Source: Rhizorhabdus dicambivorans
GTDB lineage: Bacteria > Pseudomonadota > Alphaproteobacteria > Sphingomonadales > Sphingomonadaceae
DNA length: 64,000 nucleotides
Reading direction: 5' to 3'
NCBI RefSeq assembly: GCF_002355275.1
Contig: NZ_CP023449.1
Coordinates: 2,830,001 to 2,894,000 of the forward strand
The translations under genes were made by a program, and so were the position numbers. This document shows positions 7,263-18,304 of the stretch, in pieces (within the stretch, counting starts at the first letter, position 1; each line of letters opens with the position of its first letter). Below the pieces are notes generated by a model. The model did no database searches. It was not told where the DNA came from and saw nothing but the letters and a program-made list of their open reading frames with translations.

Positions 7263-9978
7263 CAGAACTGTGTCCCTACGTTGAAAGTGATGAGCTTGGT
7301 GTTGTCGCCCTTCTCCTTGAGAAGGGCCTTGGCTACGTCGATGCGGAACGGACCGAAAGGCGAGTTCCAGTTGACCCCGAAGCCGACCGACAGGCGCGGC
7401 TTGGCGCTGTCGCCGACAAAATCCTCGCGGAAGGCGGAGATGGTGTTCTGGGCCTTGTCGTTCTGGGAATCGCCCATGCACGGGTTATTGGAGGATTCCG
7501 AATAGCCGATCGCGCACAGTGTGCTGCGCCCAGCGAAATCGCCGGTCGTGACGAGATAAACCTGGCGGCCCTGGCTATCGAGGATCGGCCGCGAAACCGG
7601 CAGGTAATTGCCGTTCTCATCCCTCAGGAAGGGATAGCCCGCCGATTCGGGATTGATGAGGGCCGGTTTCCTGACCCCGAACACGGCACCGATATCCATG
7701 AAGATCGACGGACGGAGGCCGAGTTCGCGGGCGCCGTTGCCGAGCGGAATCTCCAGCTCCAGGCGGCCCTTGTAATAGGTATTGCCGCCGAGCGCGTCGT
7801 CGGTGGTGAGGTTGTTCTCGGTCGAGAACATCTTGTTCGCGGTATCGTAGAAGGAACGGATCACGCGCGGGCCAACGCCGCGAATGCCGAAACCGCGCAT
7901 CTCGGGCTCGCCGAGATAGAAGCGATCGGTCAGGCGGATCTGCTGGCCGAGGCCCTTGATATAGCCGCCCTCGACACCCGCCGAGAAGATGAAGCCGCTG
8001 CCGATGCCCCAATATTTGGTCGCCTCGAACGCGGTCTTGATATAGCGGACCTTGCCGCCCAGCCCGGCGAAATCCTGGCTGAACACGGCCCGCTGGCCCC
8101 GCGACGGCCGGATGCGGTTGTTGAGGTTGTCGAACACCAGCGAATAACCGACCGACGAGGTCAGCCGCTTGCCGATCGCGTCGCACAGATAGCGGCCGGC
8201 GACCAGCGGATCGCAGGCGTCGCGGATGCCGTCGCCGTCGGTATCGGTGAAGAAGGTGAACTTGTTGAGCGAAACATCGTCGTAGCTCAGGCCGTAGCGC
8301 ACGGCCATGGTGATGAACTCGGTCAGCGGGACGCCGGCACGGATCTGGAAGCCGGTCGTCGTCTGCTCATAGGTGGTGTTGCGATCGCTGCCGCCGGTGA
8401 AATTGAACGAATTATAGTCGCGGCGGAAGATGTCGAAGCCGACCGCGATGTTCTTGTCGAACACATAAGGCTCGGTGAAGCCCAGCTCGACCGACTTCGA
8501 ATAGGTCGAATAGCTGACTCCGGCGCGAACTTCCTGGCCCTTGCCCATGAAGTTGCGCTCACGGATCGACAGGTCGACGATGAACTTCTCGAGGCTCGAA
8601 TAGCCCGCCGAGACTTGAAGCTCGCCGGTCGACTTCTCCTCGACATTGGCCTCCAGCACCGTCCGGTCGGGGGCCGAGCCGGGCTTCTGCTCGACTTCGA
8701 ACTTCTCCTGGAAGAAGCCCAGCGACTGGATGCGGTCGCGCGAGCGCTTGACCTTGAAGCTGTTGAAGGCGTCGCCCTCGGACAGACGGAACTCGCGGCG
8801 GACAACCTTGTCCTTCGTGTGGGTGTTGCCGTTGATGTCGATCCGCTCGACATAGACGCGCGGGCTCTGCATGATCTTGAAGACCACGCCCATCGTGCGA
8901 TCGTCCTTGTCGCGATTGAAATCGGGGCGGACATCGGGGGTGAAGCCGAACAGGCCCACGGACTCGGTGATCGAATCCACCGTGTCTTCGACGAGCTTGG
9001 CGTTGTACCAGTCACCCTTCTTCATCGGCAGGATGCCCTTGAAGGCATCGGCCTTGATGTCGCGGATTTCGCTTTCGAGGTCGACGTCGCCGAATTTGTA
9101 GCGCTCGCCCTCCTCGACGACATAGGTGATGATGAAGTCCTTCTTGTCCGGCGTCAGCTCGGCGACGGCGGAGACCACGCGGAAATCGGCATAGCCGTTG
9201 GTAAGGTAGAACTGCCGCATCTTCTGCTGGTCGTAGGACATGCGGTCGGGATCATAGCTGGTGCCCGATGAGAAGATCTTGGTGAGGCCGGTCTGCTTGG
9301 TCGCCATCTCGCCGCGCAGGCGGCCGTCCGAGAATTTATCGTTCCCGATGATGTTGATCTTGCGGACCTTGGACTTGTCGCCCTCATGAATCTCGAAAAT
9401 GATGTCGACGCGGTTCTGATCGAGCTGGACCATCTTGGGCTCGACGGTAGCGGCAAAGCGGCCCTGGCGGCGGTAAAGCTCGATGATCCGGTTGACGTCG
9501 GCGCGGACCTTCGACCGGGTGAAGATCTGGCGCGGCGCCAGCTTGATCTCCGGATTGATCTTGTCGGATTTCAGCCGCTTGTTGCCTTCCAGCACAATGC
9601 GGTTGATCACCGGGTTCTCGCGGATCTGCAGGGTGATATTGCCCTGTCCGTCGTCGCGCACCTGCACATCGGCGAACAATTCGGTCTCGTACAGGTCCTT
9701 CAGCGCCTGATCGAGCGCCTCGCGGGTATAGGACTCGCCCGGCGTCAGCTTCACATAGGAACGGACGGTGTCGGGTTCGAGCCGTTCGTTGCCGGTGACG
9801 TTGACCGACTTGACCACGCCGGGGACTTCCGGCGCGGGAAGCGCCGCCGGGGCCGGGGCCGGGGTTGGGGGGCGGCGGCTTGTGCCCAAAGGGGCTGGGC
9901 CATCCCCCCAAGCATCGTGCCGACGAGAAGCGCCGAGAATATCCGCGCCCGATGATTGTTCGCCGTCGTCGCCGTCAC
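7262..9978 (-). CDS. bamA: Outer-membrane protein assembly factor BamA, frame broken at a G6 tract
   Basis: Central Omp85 component of the BAM complex. The 7262-9873 part encodes five POTRA-type repeats (e.g. SVNVTGNERLEPDTVRSYVK, VDRIDINGNTHTKDKVVRRE read as VERIDINGNTHTKDKVVRRE) and a 16-stranded-barrel domain with SVGYSLVFDNLNNRIRPSRG, MRGFGIRGVGPR and the C-terminal ITFNVGTQF. The signal peptide (ARIFSALLVGTMLGGMA then QPLWAQAAAP) lies in another frame. The two frames meet at a run of six Gs (plus strand 9867-9872). One extra base there gives a continuous protein of 905 aa starting at the GTG at 9978, which has a GGGGAA ribosome site. A TTG-started version without signal peptide (9889) is not credible. 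Probably a homopolymer sequencing error, because bamA is essential; a real frameshift is the alternative. Confidence 0.85.
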
Positions 9979-10048
9979 GCGTTCCCCGCCTTCATAGAAT
10001 CCCTGCGTCCCATTCATGGGAGCGTGCGCATGCACTGCCCCAACAAGC

Positions 10049-11178
10049 TCAGCCGATCAACCCGGCAAGCCGTTCGAGCGCGCCCAGCGAGAGAATATCG
10101 TTCAGCGTAACGAAGATCATGAAGGACAGGAGCACCGCCAGACCCGATCGAAACGCCCATTCCATCGCCCTTTCCGGCACCGGCCGGCGCGCAACCCCCT
10201 CGAACAGGTAGAAGACCAGATGGCCGCCATCGAGCATGGGGATTGGCAAGAGGTTGATGAATCCGAGATTAATCGAAATGAGCGCCATCAGCATGACGAA
10301 GTTGAGCAGGCCCAGCGACGCCTGCTGGCCCGAGACCTGGGCGATCTTGATGGGGCCGCCCAGTTCCTTGACCGAACGGCGGCCGGTGATGATCTGGCCG
10401 AGCGTATCGACCATCATCCGCACGATGCCGATCGTCTGGCGTGTCGCCTCGACCGGAAGCAGGTGGAAAGGCACCGGCTCGATCACCTGCGGGCCCGACA
10501 TCACGCCGATCGTGCCCTTGCGGAACTCATTGCCGAAGCGATCACGCTCCACATTGGCGGCGGGGACGACAAAGACGCTGCTCTCGGTCGATCCGCGCCG
10601 GATATCGATCTGCAGCCGCTCCTCGGGCCGGAAGCGGATCATGTCGGCCATCTCGTCGAAGGTGTCGACCGGCCGGCCGGCGATCGCGACGACCCGGTCG
10701 CCGGGCTGCAGACCTGCCCTTGCGGCGGGCGATCCAGCCATCACCGCCGAGAAGACAGCGGGCGTCTTCGGCGCGCCATAAGCCGCGAAGAACGCCATGA
10801 AGATGCCGATGGCGACGAGGAAATTGGTGAGCGGCCCGGCCAGGACGATCAGGAAGCGCTGCCAGACCGACTTGGCCTGGAAGGTTTTCGCGCGCTCCTC
10901 TGGCGGCAGCGCCAGCCATTCCGGGGTGGGCTGGCTGGCGGGGTTCATGTCTCCCGCGAATTTCACATAGCCGCCCATCGGCACCCAGCCGAGCTTCCAG
11001 CGGGTCCCGCGCGAATCGGTATAGCCGGCGATCTCGCGTCCGAAACCGATCGAGAAGACCTCGGCCTTCACCCCGCACCAGCGGCCGACCAGATAATGGC
11101 CCAGTTCGTGGACGAATATTAGCGGCCCGATGACAAGCAGAAAAGCGAGTATCGTGAACAGGATGCCGGGATGATCTG

Positions 11179-11182
<4 letters not shown>
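10049..11182 (-). CDS. rseP: Site-2 intramembrane zinc metalloprotease RseP
   Basis: 377 aa membrane protease that cleaves anti-sigma factors and remnant signal peptides. The zinc site HELGH (H25-H29) is in the first membrane helix. One PDZ domain covers about residues 125-205 (SPAARAGLQPGDRVVAIAGRPV). The second conserved motif NLLPIPMLDGGHLVFYLFEG lies near the C-terminus. It has a single PDZ, as in many alphaproteobacteria, rather than E. coli's two. It starts by overlapping the dxr stop by four bases (11179-11182) and precedes bamA by 70 bases, the standard envelope-operon order. Confidence 0.95.
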
Positions 11183-12338
<1,156 letters not shown>

Positions 12339-12342
<4 letters not shown>

Positions 12343-13145
12343 ATAACTCCCATCGCCACACAGGCGGAAACCAGCACCGCGACCGGCACCACCCCGTCGA
12401 GCCGGTCGAGTACGCCGCCATGGCCGGGCAGCAGCGTCCCGCTATCCTTGACCCCAGACCGGCGCTTGAGCCAGCTTTCGAACAGGTCCCCCATCTGCGC
12501 GGCGACCGCAAGCGGCGCGCCTGCCATCCAGCAGAAGGCGGGCAGGCCGCCCTGCCACGCGATCAGCGCCCCGGCGATCGCGGCCGACGCCATGCCGCCG
12601 ATCAACCCTGCCCAGGTTTTGTTCGGGCTGAGCTTCGGCGCGAGCCTGGGTCCGCCGATCGTCCGGCCGGCAAAATAGGCGCCGATATCGGTCGCCCAGA
12701 CGATGACCAGGGTCCAGAGGGTGAGCAGCAGCCCCTGCCCCGGCTGCTCGCGCAGGAAGACCAGGGCGACCGCGGGTGGGATCGCATAGAGCAGCCCGGC
12801 GCCGAGCCGGGCCCGGAAGCTGATGACCGCCAGCAATATCGCACCCAGCCCGATCAGGTCGACCGACTGCGCAATAAGCCGGTCCTGGAAGGCGACAAGC
12901 TTCGCCGGGTCGACGAAGTCGATTGCGCTCAGCATCAGGCCGGCGGCGATCAACACGGCCAGTGCGACCTGCCAGCGGCTCGCCCGGGCCATCTGTGCCC
13001 ATTCGATGGTCATCAGCACGGCCAGCAGCGCGCAGAGCCCCCAGAAGAAGACCCCGCCTGCCCAGACGGCAGCCAGCGCCACGGCGATCATCGCAATGCC
13101 CGAGATGATACGGATCTGAAGTTCGGAGGCCGCAGCCTTGGCCAT
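12339..13145 (-). CDS. cdsA: Phosphatidate cytidylyltransferase
   Basis: Makes CDP-diacylglycerol from phosphatidate and CTP, the branch point to PE and PG. 268 aa with about seven membrane helices. The family signature is at the C-terminus: KDSGTLLPGHGGVLDRLDG. LSPNKTWAGLIGG and TDIGAYFAGRTIG are also typical. The start at 13145 (MAKAAASELQIR) is two bases after the uppS stop; upstream in-frame ATGs lie within uppS. It overlaps dxr by four bases. The product feeds PssA, encoded elsewhere in the window. Confidence 0.95.
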
Positions 13146-13146
13146 A

Positions 13147-13893
13147 TTATCGACCGCCGAAGCGGCGCTCCCGGGTGCCATAATCGGAGAGGGCATCGGC
13201 CAGCGCCTTGCGGTCGAAATCGGGCCAGAGCGTGTCGACGAACAGCAGTTCGGCATAGGCCGCCTGCCAGAGCAGGAAATTGGACAGCCGGCGCTCCCCC
13301 GAGGTCCGGATCAGCAGGTCGAGGGGCGGCAGGTCGCGCGTATCGAGCCGCGTCTCGATCGAGGCATGGTCAATATCGGCGGGAGACAGCGTGCCGGCCG
13401 CCACCTGGCTGGCGATGTCACGGACCGCGCGAAGCATCTCATCCTGCGCGCCGTAATTGAGGGCCAGGACGAAATTGAGCCCGGTATTGTTTTTGGTCGC
13501 TTCGACGCCTTCCTGGGCCAGGGCGACCAAATCCTTGCCCAGGCCGCTCAGGTCGCCGATCGTGCGAAGCCGGACATTCTCCGAGTTCAGTTCGCGGATC
13601 TCGCGGCGCAGATAGAGCTTCAGCAACCCCATCAGGTCCGAAACCTCTTCGGTCGAACGGCGCCAGTTCTCGGACGAGAAGGCGTAGAGCGTGAGCGCCT
13701 GGACACCCATGTCGCGCGCTGCCCGCACCACGGTGCGAACCGCCTCGGCGCCGGCGCGGTGGCCGGCGATGCGCGGCAGGAAGCGGCGCTTCGCCCAGCG
13801 GCCGTTGCCGTCCATGATGATCGCGACATGGCGCGGGACATTGCCCCCGCCGGTGACGGGGCTGGAGGCAGGGCTGGCCGAAAGGCCGCTCAC
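13147..13893 (-). CDS. uppS: Undecaprenyl diphosphate synthase (cis-prenyltransferase)
   Basis: Builds the C55 carrier lipid for peptidoglycan and polysaccharide synthesis (248 aa). [14 protein letters not shown] holds the catalytic aspartate D28. [19 protein letters not shown] and the C-terminal [19 protein letters not shown] are standard motifs. The short variable N-terminus (about 20 aa) is normal. The gene overlaps the frr stop by four bases and is followed immediately by cdsA. Confidence 0.97.
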   Translation of the reverse strand: MSGLSASPASSPVTGGGNVPRHVAIIMDGNGRWAKRRFLPRIAGHRAGAEAVRTVVRAARDMGVQALTLYAFSSENWRRSTEEVSDLMGLLKLYLRREIRELNSENVRLRTIGDLSGLGKDLVALAQEGVEATKNNTGLNFVLALNYGAQDEMLRAVRDIASQVAAGTLSPADIDHASIETRLDTRDLPPLDLLIRTSGERRLSNFLLWQAAYAELLFVDTLWPDFDRKALADALSDYGTRERRFGGR

Positions 13894-14447
13894 TTGCCGA
13901 GGATTTCCTTTTCCTTGGCCGCGGCGGCCGCATCGATCTCCGCGATCGTGCTGTCGGTCAGCTTCTGCACCTCGGTCTCGCGGCGCTTGCGCTCGTCCTC
14001 GCCGATCTCGCCCTTCTTCTCGTCGGTCTTGAGGCTGTCCATGCCGTCACGGCGGACATTGCGCGCGGCGACGCGGGCCTTCTCGGCATATTGGCTGGCG
14101 AGCTTGGCGAGTTCCTTGCGGCGCTCCTCGGTCAGGTCGGGGATCGGGATGCGCAGCGTCTGGCCGTCTACGATCGGGTTGAGGCCCAGGCCGGCCGAAC
14201 GGATCGCCTTGTCGACCGGGCCGACATTCGAGCGGTCCCAGACCTGCACCGACAGCATACGCGGCTCGGGCGCCGTCACGGTGGCGGCCTGATTGAGCGG
14301 CATATGGGCGCCATAGATCTCGACCGTCACCGGATCGAGCAGGTTGACCGACGCACGGCCGGTGCGCAGGCCGACCAGGTCGCTCTTCAGCGCCTCGACG
14401 GCACCATGCATGCGGCGTTCGAGGTCGGCCTTGTCATAAGCGGGCAT
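13890..14447 (-). CDS. frr: Ribosome recycling factor
   Basis: RRF (185 aa) splits post-termination ribosomes together with EF-G. Recognised from [39 protein letters not shown] and [14 protein letters not shown]. The length and the long C-terminal helix (charged, coiled-coil) are typical. It sits 15 bases after pyrH, the conserved order, and overlaps uppS by four bases. Confidence 0.97.
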   Translation of the reverse strand: MPAYDKADLERRMHGAVEALKSDLVGLRTGRASVNLLDPVTVEIYGAHMPLNQAATVTAPEPRMLSVQVWDRSNVGPVDKAIRSAGLGLNPIVDGQTLRIPIPDLTEERRKELAKLASQYAEKARVAARNVRRDGMDSLKTDEKKGEIGEDERKRRETEVQKLTDSTIAEIDAAAAAKEKEILGK

Positions 14448-14462
14448 ATTTCTGTTCTCCCC

Positions 14463-15176
14463 TCAGTTCTGCACGACCGTGGCGGTACCGGATCCGGCAA
14501 GCACATGGGCAAGATTACCCTGCTCGCGGATGTTGAATACCACGATCGGAATGTCGTTGTCGCGGCACAGCGCGACGGCGCTCGCGTCCATCACCTTGAG
14601 GTTGTCGGCGAGGACGCGGTTGAAGGTGACCGTCTCGTAGCGGGTCGCGGTCGGGTCCTTCTTCGGATCGGCATTGTAGACGCCGTCGACCGAGGTCCCC
14701 TTGAACAGCGCGTCGCAACCCATTTCGGCGGCGCGCAGCGCGGCGGCGCTGTCGGTGGTGAAGTAGGGATTGCCGGTGCCGGCGGCGAAAATGACGATCC
14801 GGCCCTTCTGCAGGTGCCGTTCGGCACGCCTGCGGATGAAGGGCTCGCACACCGTGGACATCGGAATGGCCGACTGGACGCGGGTATCGACACCGATCTG
14901 TTCGAGCGCGTTCTGGACGGCGAGCGCGTTCATCACGGTCGCCAGCATTCCCATATAGTCGGCGCTGGTGCGATCGAAGCCCTTGGCCGCAGCGGCCAGG
15001 CCCCGGAAGATGTTGCCACCCCCGACAACGAGGCACAGTTCATATTGGGCGGCGACGTCCGCGATCTCGCGCGCGACGCGCGCCACCGTCTCGGGATCGA
15101 TACCGAACTGGCCCTGCCCCATCAGCACCTCGCCCGACAGCTTCAGCAGGATTCGTTTGAAGCGCGGGCGTTCCAT
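14463..15176 (-). CDS. pyrH: Uridylate kinase (UMP kinase)
   Basis: Bacterial hexameric UMP kinase (237 aa) of the amino-acid-kinase fold. It begins [18 protein letters not shown], then [11 protein letters not shown], the [14 protein letters not shown] helix, [20 protein letters not shown] and [20 protein letters not shown]-inhibited regulation is a family property. It appears to start the pyrH-frr-uppS-cdsA-dxr-rseP-bamA-skp-fabZ run, separated from tsf by a terminator. Confidence 0.97.
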   Translation of the reverse strand: MERPRFKRILLKLSGEVLMGQGQFGIDPETVARVAREIADVAAQYELCLVVGGGNIFRGLAAAAKGFDRTSADYMGMLATVMNALAVQNALEQIGVDTRVQSAIPMSTVCEPFIRRRAERHLQKGRIVIFAAGTGNPYFTTDSAAALRAAEMGCDALFKGTSVDGVYNADPKKDPTATRYETVTFNRVLADNLKVMDASAVALCRDNDIPIVVFNIREQGNLAHVLAGSGTATVVQN

Positions 15177-15249
15177 GGGTGTCTTAACTCTAAATCAGGC
15201 AGGCTGGGCGGGCACCTTAGGGGCAGGTTTCAAGCCTGCCAAGCGCCCA

Positions 15250-15295
15250 AAAGAAAAGGCCCGCCCCACCGGCACGGAAGCCGGAGGGGCGGGCC
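15250..15295 (-). terminator. Strong rho-independent terminator after tsf
   Basis: A perfect 10-bp stem GGCCCGCCCC/GGGGCGGGCC (15258-15267 with 15286-15295) carries an inner CCGGC/GCCGG stem (15269-15273 with 15280-15284). On the minus strand TTTTCTTTT follows at once. This closes the rpsB-tsf unit before pyrH. Confidence 0.85.
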
Positions 15296-15309
15296 CATAT
15301 CGATCTGGA

Positions 15310-16233
15310 TCAGGCGCCAGCGGCGGCCGCGACCTCGGCCGCGAAGTCGCTGACTTCCTTCTCGATGCCTTCACCGAGCTGGAAGCGAACATAATCCTTC
15401 AGCGTGATCGACCCGCCGGCCGCCTTGGCGGCGTTGGCGACGACCTGCGCGATCGGGGTCTTGTTATCGATCACGAAGACCTGGCTGAGCAGCGCGTTTT
15501 CCTTGCGGAACTTTGCCACCGCGCCCTGGACCATCTTCTCGATGATCTCGGCCGGCTTGCCCGACTCAGCGGCCTTCTCGGCGGCGATCGCGCGCTCGCG
15601 CTCGACGACGACGGGGTCGAGGCCATCCTCGGTCAGCGCCTGCGGGAAAGCGGCCGCGATGTGCATCGCGATCTGCTTGCCGACGGCCTCCATCTCGGCG
15701 ACCGGGGCGTCGCCCTCAAGCGCGACCAGCACGCCGATCTTGCCCAGACCCGGCGCGGCGGCGTTATGGACATAAGCGACGACGGTGCCCTTCGACACCT
15801 CGACCACCTTGGCCCGGCGCAGCGCCTGGTTCTCGCCGATGGTAGCGATGTTCGAGGTCAGCTTTTCGGCAACGGTGCCGCCGCCCGGATAGCCGGCCTC
15901 GGCCAGCTTGGCGACGTCGTCACCGGCGGTGAGCGCCAGCGTGGTGACCGAACGGACGAATTCCTGGAACTGCTCGTTCTTGGCGACGAAATCGGTCTCC
16001 GAGTTGACCTCGACCGCGGCGCCCCTGGTGCCCTGGACAGCGACACCGACCAGGCCCTCGGCCGCGGTGCGGCTCGACTTCTTTGCGGCGGTGGCGAGGC
16101 CCTTGGTGCGCAGCCAGTCGATCGCGGCTTCCATGTCGCCACCATTCTCGGTCAGCGCCTTCTTGCAGTCCATCATGCCGGCGCCCGACTTCTCGCGCAG
16201 TTCCTTCACGGCAGCAGCGGTGATCTCCGCCAT
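15310..16233 (-). CDS. tsf: Translation elongation factor Ts
   Basis: EF-Ts (307 aa), guanine-nucleotide exchange factor for EF-Tu. The N-terminal UBA-like domain reads [24 protein letters not shown]. The core motif [14 protein letters not shown] and the two dimerisation subdomains follow at normal length. It is transcribed after rpsB with a 108-base gap that shows no clear hairpin terminator. Confidence 0.97.
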   Translation of the reverse strand: MAEITAAAVKELREKSGAGMMDCKKALTENGGDMEAAIDWLRTKGLATAAKKSSRTAAEGLVGVAVQGTRGAAVEVNSETDFVAKNEQFQEFVRSVTTLALTAGDDVAKLAEAGYPGGGTVAEKLTSNIATIGENQALRRAKVVEVSKGTVVAYVHNAAAPGLGKIGVLVALEGDAPVAEMEAVGKQIAMHIAAAFPQALTEDGLDPVVVERERAIAAEKAAESGKPAEIIEKMVQGAVAKFRKENALLSQVFVIDNKTPIAQVVANAAKAAGGSITLKDYVRFQLGEGIEKEVSDFAAEVAAAAGA

Positions 16234-16341
16234 ATTCTCGTTCCTTCTTGCTTACGGGACGGGGGAAGGAGCGTCACCGCCCCTACCCCCGCTCGTGTCA
16301 CATCATGATGACAGCAGACCGCATGGCGGCCTGCCATCGGA

Positions 16342-17097
16342 TCAGTTGGCCAGGGCTTCCTCGACGGGAGCCTCGACGGCCGCGCCGAGATCCTCGCCGC
16401 GAGCCTGGCGGCCGCCCTGCTCGCCACGGGTGGCAGCGGCGGCGACGGACTCGCAGTAAAGGCGGATCGCGCGGGCGGCGTCGTCATTGGCGGGCACCGG
16501 GAAGGCGATGCCGTCGGGGCTGACGTTCGAATCGAGGATTGCGACGACCGGGATACCCAGCGTGTTGGCTTCCTTGATCGCCAGCTCTTCCTTGTTGGCG
16601 TCGATCACGAACATCACGTCCGGGATGCCGCCCATGTCGCGGATGCCGCCGAGCGAAAGCTCCAGCTTGTCGCGCTCGCGGGTGAGCTGGAGGACTTCCT
16701 TCTTGGTCAGGCCGTGGGTGTCGCCCGACAGCTGCTCTTCAAGCGCCTTGAAGCGCTTGATCGAGTTCGAGATGGTCTTCCAGTTGGTGAGCATGCCGCC
16801 CAGCCAGCGATGGTTGACGAAATGCTGGCCCGACATGCGCGCGGCCTCGGCGATCGGCTCCTGCGCCTGGCGCTTGGTGCCGACGAACAGGACCTTGCCG
16901 CCGTGCTGGACGGTCTGACTGATGAAGTCGAGCGCGCGCGCCATCAGCGGCACGGTCTGCGACAGATCGATGATGTGGATGCCGTTGCGATCCCCGAAGA
17001 GATACGGCTTCATCTTCGGATTCCAGCGGTGAGTCTGGTGGCCGAAATGCGCGCCGGCGTCGAGCAACGCCTGCATGGAGACGGTGGGAGCCGCCAT
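16342..17097 (-). CDS. rpsB: 30S ribosomal protein S2
   Basis: S2 (251 aa) of the small subunit. Diagnostic stretches: [56 protein letters not shown] and [28 protein letters not shown] ribosome site (AAGGAG) lies 8 bases before the ATG. The messenger has its own promoter and a structured leader (annotated separately). The C-terminal tail ([10 protein letters not shown]) is a variable acidic extension. Confidence 0.97.
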   Translation of the reverse strand: MAAPTVSMQALLDAGAHFGHQTHRWNPKMKPYLFGDRNGIHIIDLSQTVPLMARALDFISQTVQHGGKVLFVGTKRQAQEPIAEAARMSGQHFVNHRWLGGMLTNWKTISNSIKRFKALEEQLSGDTHGLTKKEVLQLTRERDKLELSLGGIRDMGGIPDVMFVIDANKEELAIKEANTLGIPVVAILDSNVSPDGIAFPVPANDDAARAIRLYCESVAAAATRGEQGGRQARGEDLGAAVEAPVEEALAN

Positions 17098-17126
17098 AGG
17101 ATTTTCTCCTTACCCGGTTGAACCTC

Positions 17127-17173
17127 TGTGGGGCGGGAACCGGGAAACCCGGCACCGGTATGGATGCCCCACA
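17127..17173 (-). ncRNA. Structured 5' leader of rpsB-tsf (candidate autoregulatory element)
   Basis: Between promoter and rpsB start, an 8-bp perfect stem TGTGGGGC/GCCCCACA (17173-17166 with 17134-17127) encloses a CCGGG-AAA-CCCGG hairpin (17152-17140) and a further CCGGT-rich segment. This is a compact multi-helix element about 30 bases before the ATG. S2 is known to repress its own messenger through a leader in enterobacteria. Whether this sphingomonad structure does the same is inference. Confidence 0.5.
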
Positions 17174-17187
17174 TGTGGAATGGGCGC

Positions 17188-17216
17188 GCATTATGCGAGG
17201 GCCCGTGCAAAATCAA
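17188..17216 (-). promoter_or_regulatory. Sigma-70 promoter of rpsB-tsf
   Basis: On the minus strand TTGATT (17216-17211), 17 bases, TAATGC (17193-17188). Transcription would start near 17181 and give a leader of about 85 bases containing the hairpins. Confidence 0.6.
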
Positions 17217-17324
17217 GGGTTGACAGCGCAGAACAAATAAGGAACATGCGGAACATAACCAGATTCAAGGCGCTTTTTAAATCATGCCATCGGCGCCCAA
17301 GACGGACGACAAGGGAAACAGACG

Positions 17325-17549
17325 ATGCTCCAGCTTCTTTCCTTCGCGCTGTTCGCGACTGTCATGATGATCTCGATCGCGGCGATCGTCGCCACGGTCC
17401 GCGCTGAGATGCCTTATATATTGCGCGCGCTCGGCATCGTCCCGCAGCCCCTGCCCCCGCTTCACCCAGCCGGCGAGCGGCGGGTGCGGGTCATTCGCTC
17501 GCCGGAATTCCGTCCGTCGCCGCGTTGTCCGATGCGCGCCGCCGCGTGA
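17325..17549 (+). CDS. Small single-pass membrane protein, unknown function
   Basis: 74 aa ORF that I do not recognise. Residues 2-27 (LQLLSFALFATVMMISIAAI and onward) form a hydrophobic helix, then RAEMPYILRALGIVPQPLPP and a basic, proline-rich tail follow. GGGAAA stands 7 bases before the ATG. It fills the gap between the divergent rpsB and the convergent pssA. Its last 59 bases overlap pssA, which lowers confidence in the C-terminus. Confidence 0.5.
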   Translation: MLQLLSFALFATVMMISIAAIVATVRAEMPYILRALGIVPQPLPPLHPAGERRVRVIRSPEFRPSPRCPMRAAA

Positions 17550-18288
17550 TCCGGTGATAGCTCGCCACGCTGAACGGGATCGTCGCCAGATAGGCGAGCA
17601 TGGTGATACTCAGCGTATGCCAGGGCGCGCTGAGCAGAGCGGCGCCGAACATGGCGACGAGCAGCAGCGCAGGTAGCCGCCAGGCCCGCGAGATATGGAC
17701 GGAGGACCAGCTATAGGTCGCCAGGTCCGAGATCATCAAGAAGCCGGTCATCGCGGCCCAGGCGCAGATGAACCAGGGATCGCGGACCGCCCAGAAATCA
17801 CTCCATAGCCAGATCGCGACCGGCACCAGCATCAGCCCCGCGCCCAGCGGGGCGGGCACGCCGGTCAGGAAGCCTGCTGCCTTGCGGGGATGCTCGGCCG
17901 TATCGATCGAGGCATTGAAGCGCGCGAGCCGAAGCGCCGCGCAGACGGCATAGCCAAGCGCGAAGATCCACCCAAAGCGGGGTATCTCGTTCAGCGACCA
18001 GAGGAACATGATGATCGCCGGCGAGACGCCGAAGGCGATGACGTCGGACAGCGAATCGAGCTCGGCACCGAAACGGCTTTCGCCCTTGAGCAGCCGGGCT
18101 ATCCGCCCGTCGAGCCCGTCGAGCACCCCGGCGATCGCGATGGCGATCAACGCCCTTTCCCAGTCCCCGGCGATGGCGAAGCGCACGCCGGTCAGCCCCG
18201 AACAGAGTGCCAGGGCGGTAACCGCATTGGGGGCCACGGCGCGCGCGGGGATGCCGCGCCGGATATTCTGGCGTCGCGGCCGGATCAT
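17491..18288 (-). CDS. pssA: CDP-diacylglycerol-serine O-phosphatidyltransferase
   Basis: Membrane enzyme (265 aa) converting CDP-DAG and serine to phosphatidylserine. The CDP-alcohol phosphotransferase signature D-G-X2-A-R-X8-G-X3-D-X3-D is intact in DGRIARLLKGESRFGAELDS followed by LSD. About seven or eight hydrophobic segments follow. The start MIRPRRQN at 18288 is 16 bases after the psd stop; the frame is open further upstream without a better ribosome site. The order psd then pssA in one transcript gives the two-step route to phosphatidylethanolamine. Confidence 0.92.
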   Translation of the reverse strand: MIRPRRQNIRRGIPARAVAPNAVTALALCSGLTGVRFAIAGDWERALIAIAIAGVLDGLDGRIARLLKGESRFGAELDSLSDVIAFGVSPAIIMFLWSLNEIPRFGWIFALGYAVCAALRLARFNASIDTAEHPRKAAGFLTGVPAPLGAGLMLVPVAIWLWSDFWAVRDPWFICAWAAMTGFLMISDLATYSWSSVHISRAWRLPALLLVAMFGAALLSAPWHTLSITMLAYLATIPFSVASYHRITRRRASDNAATDGIPASE

Positions 18289-18304
18289 GATCTGGTGCCG
18301 ATGG

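Noticed and set aside
7178-9271. 697-codon open frame antisense to bamA
   Set aside because: Shadow of bamA; composition typical of reversed coding sequence.
7262-9889. bamA starting at the TTG at 9889
   Set aside because: It would lack the signal peptide needed for an outer-membrane protein; a proper signal peptide exists just upstream in the other frame.
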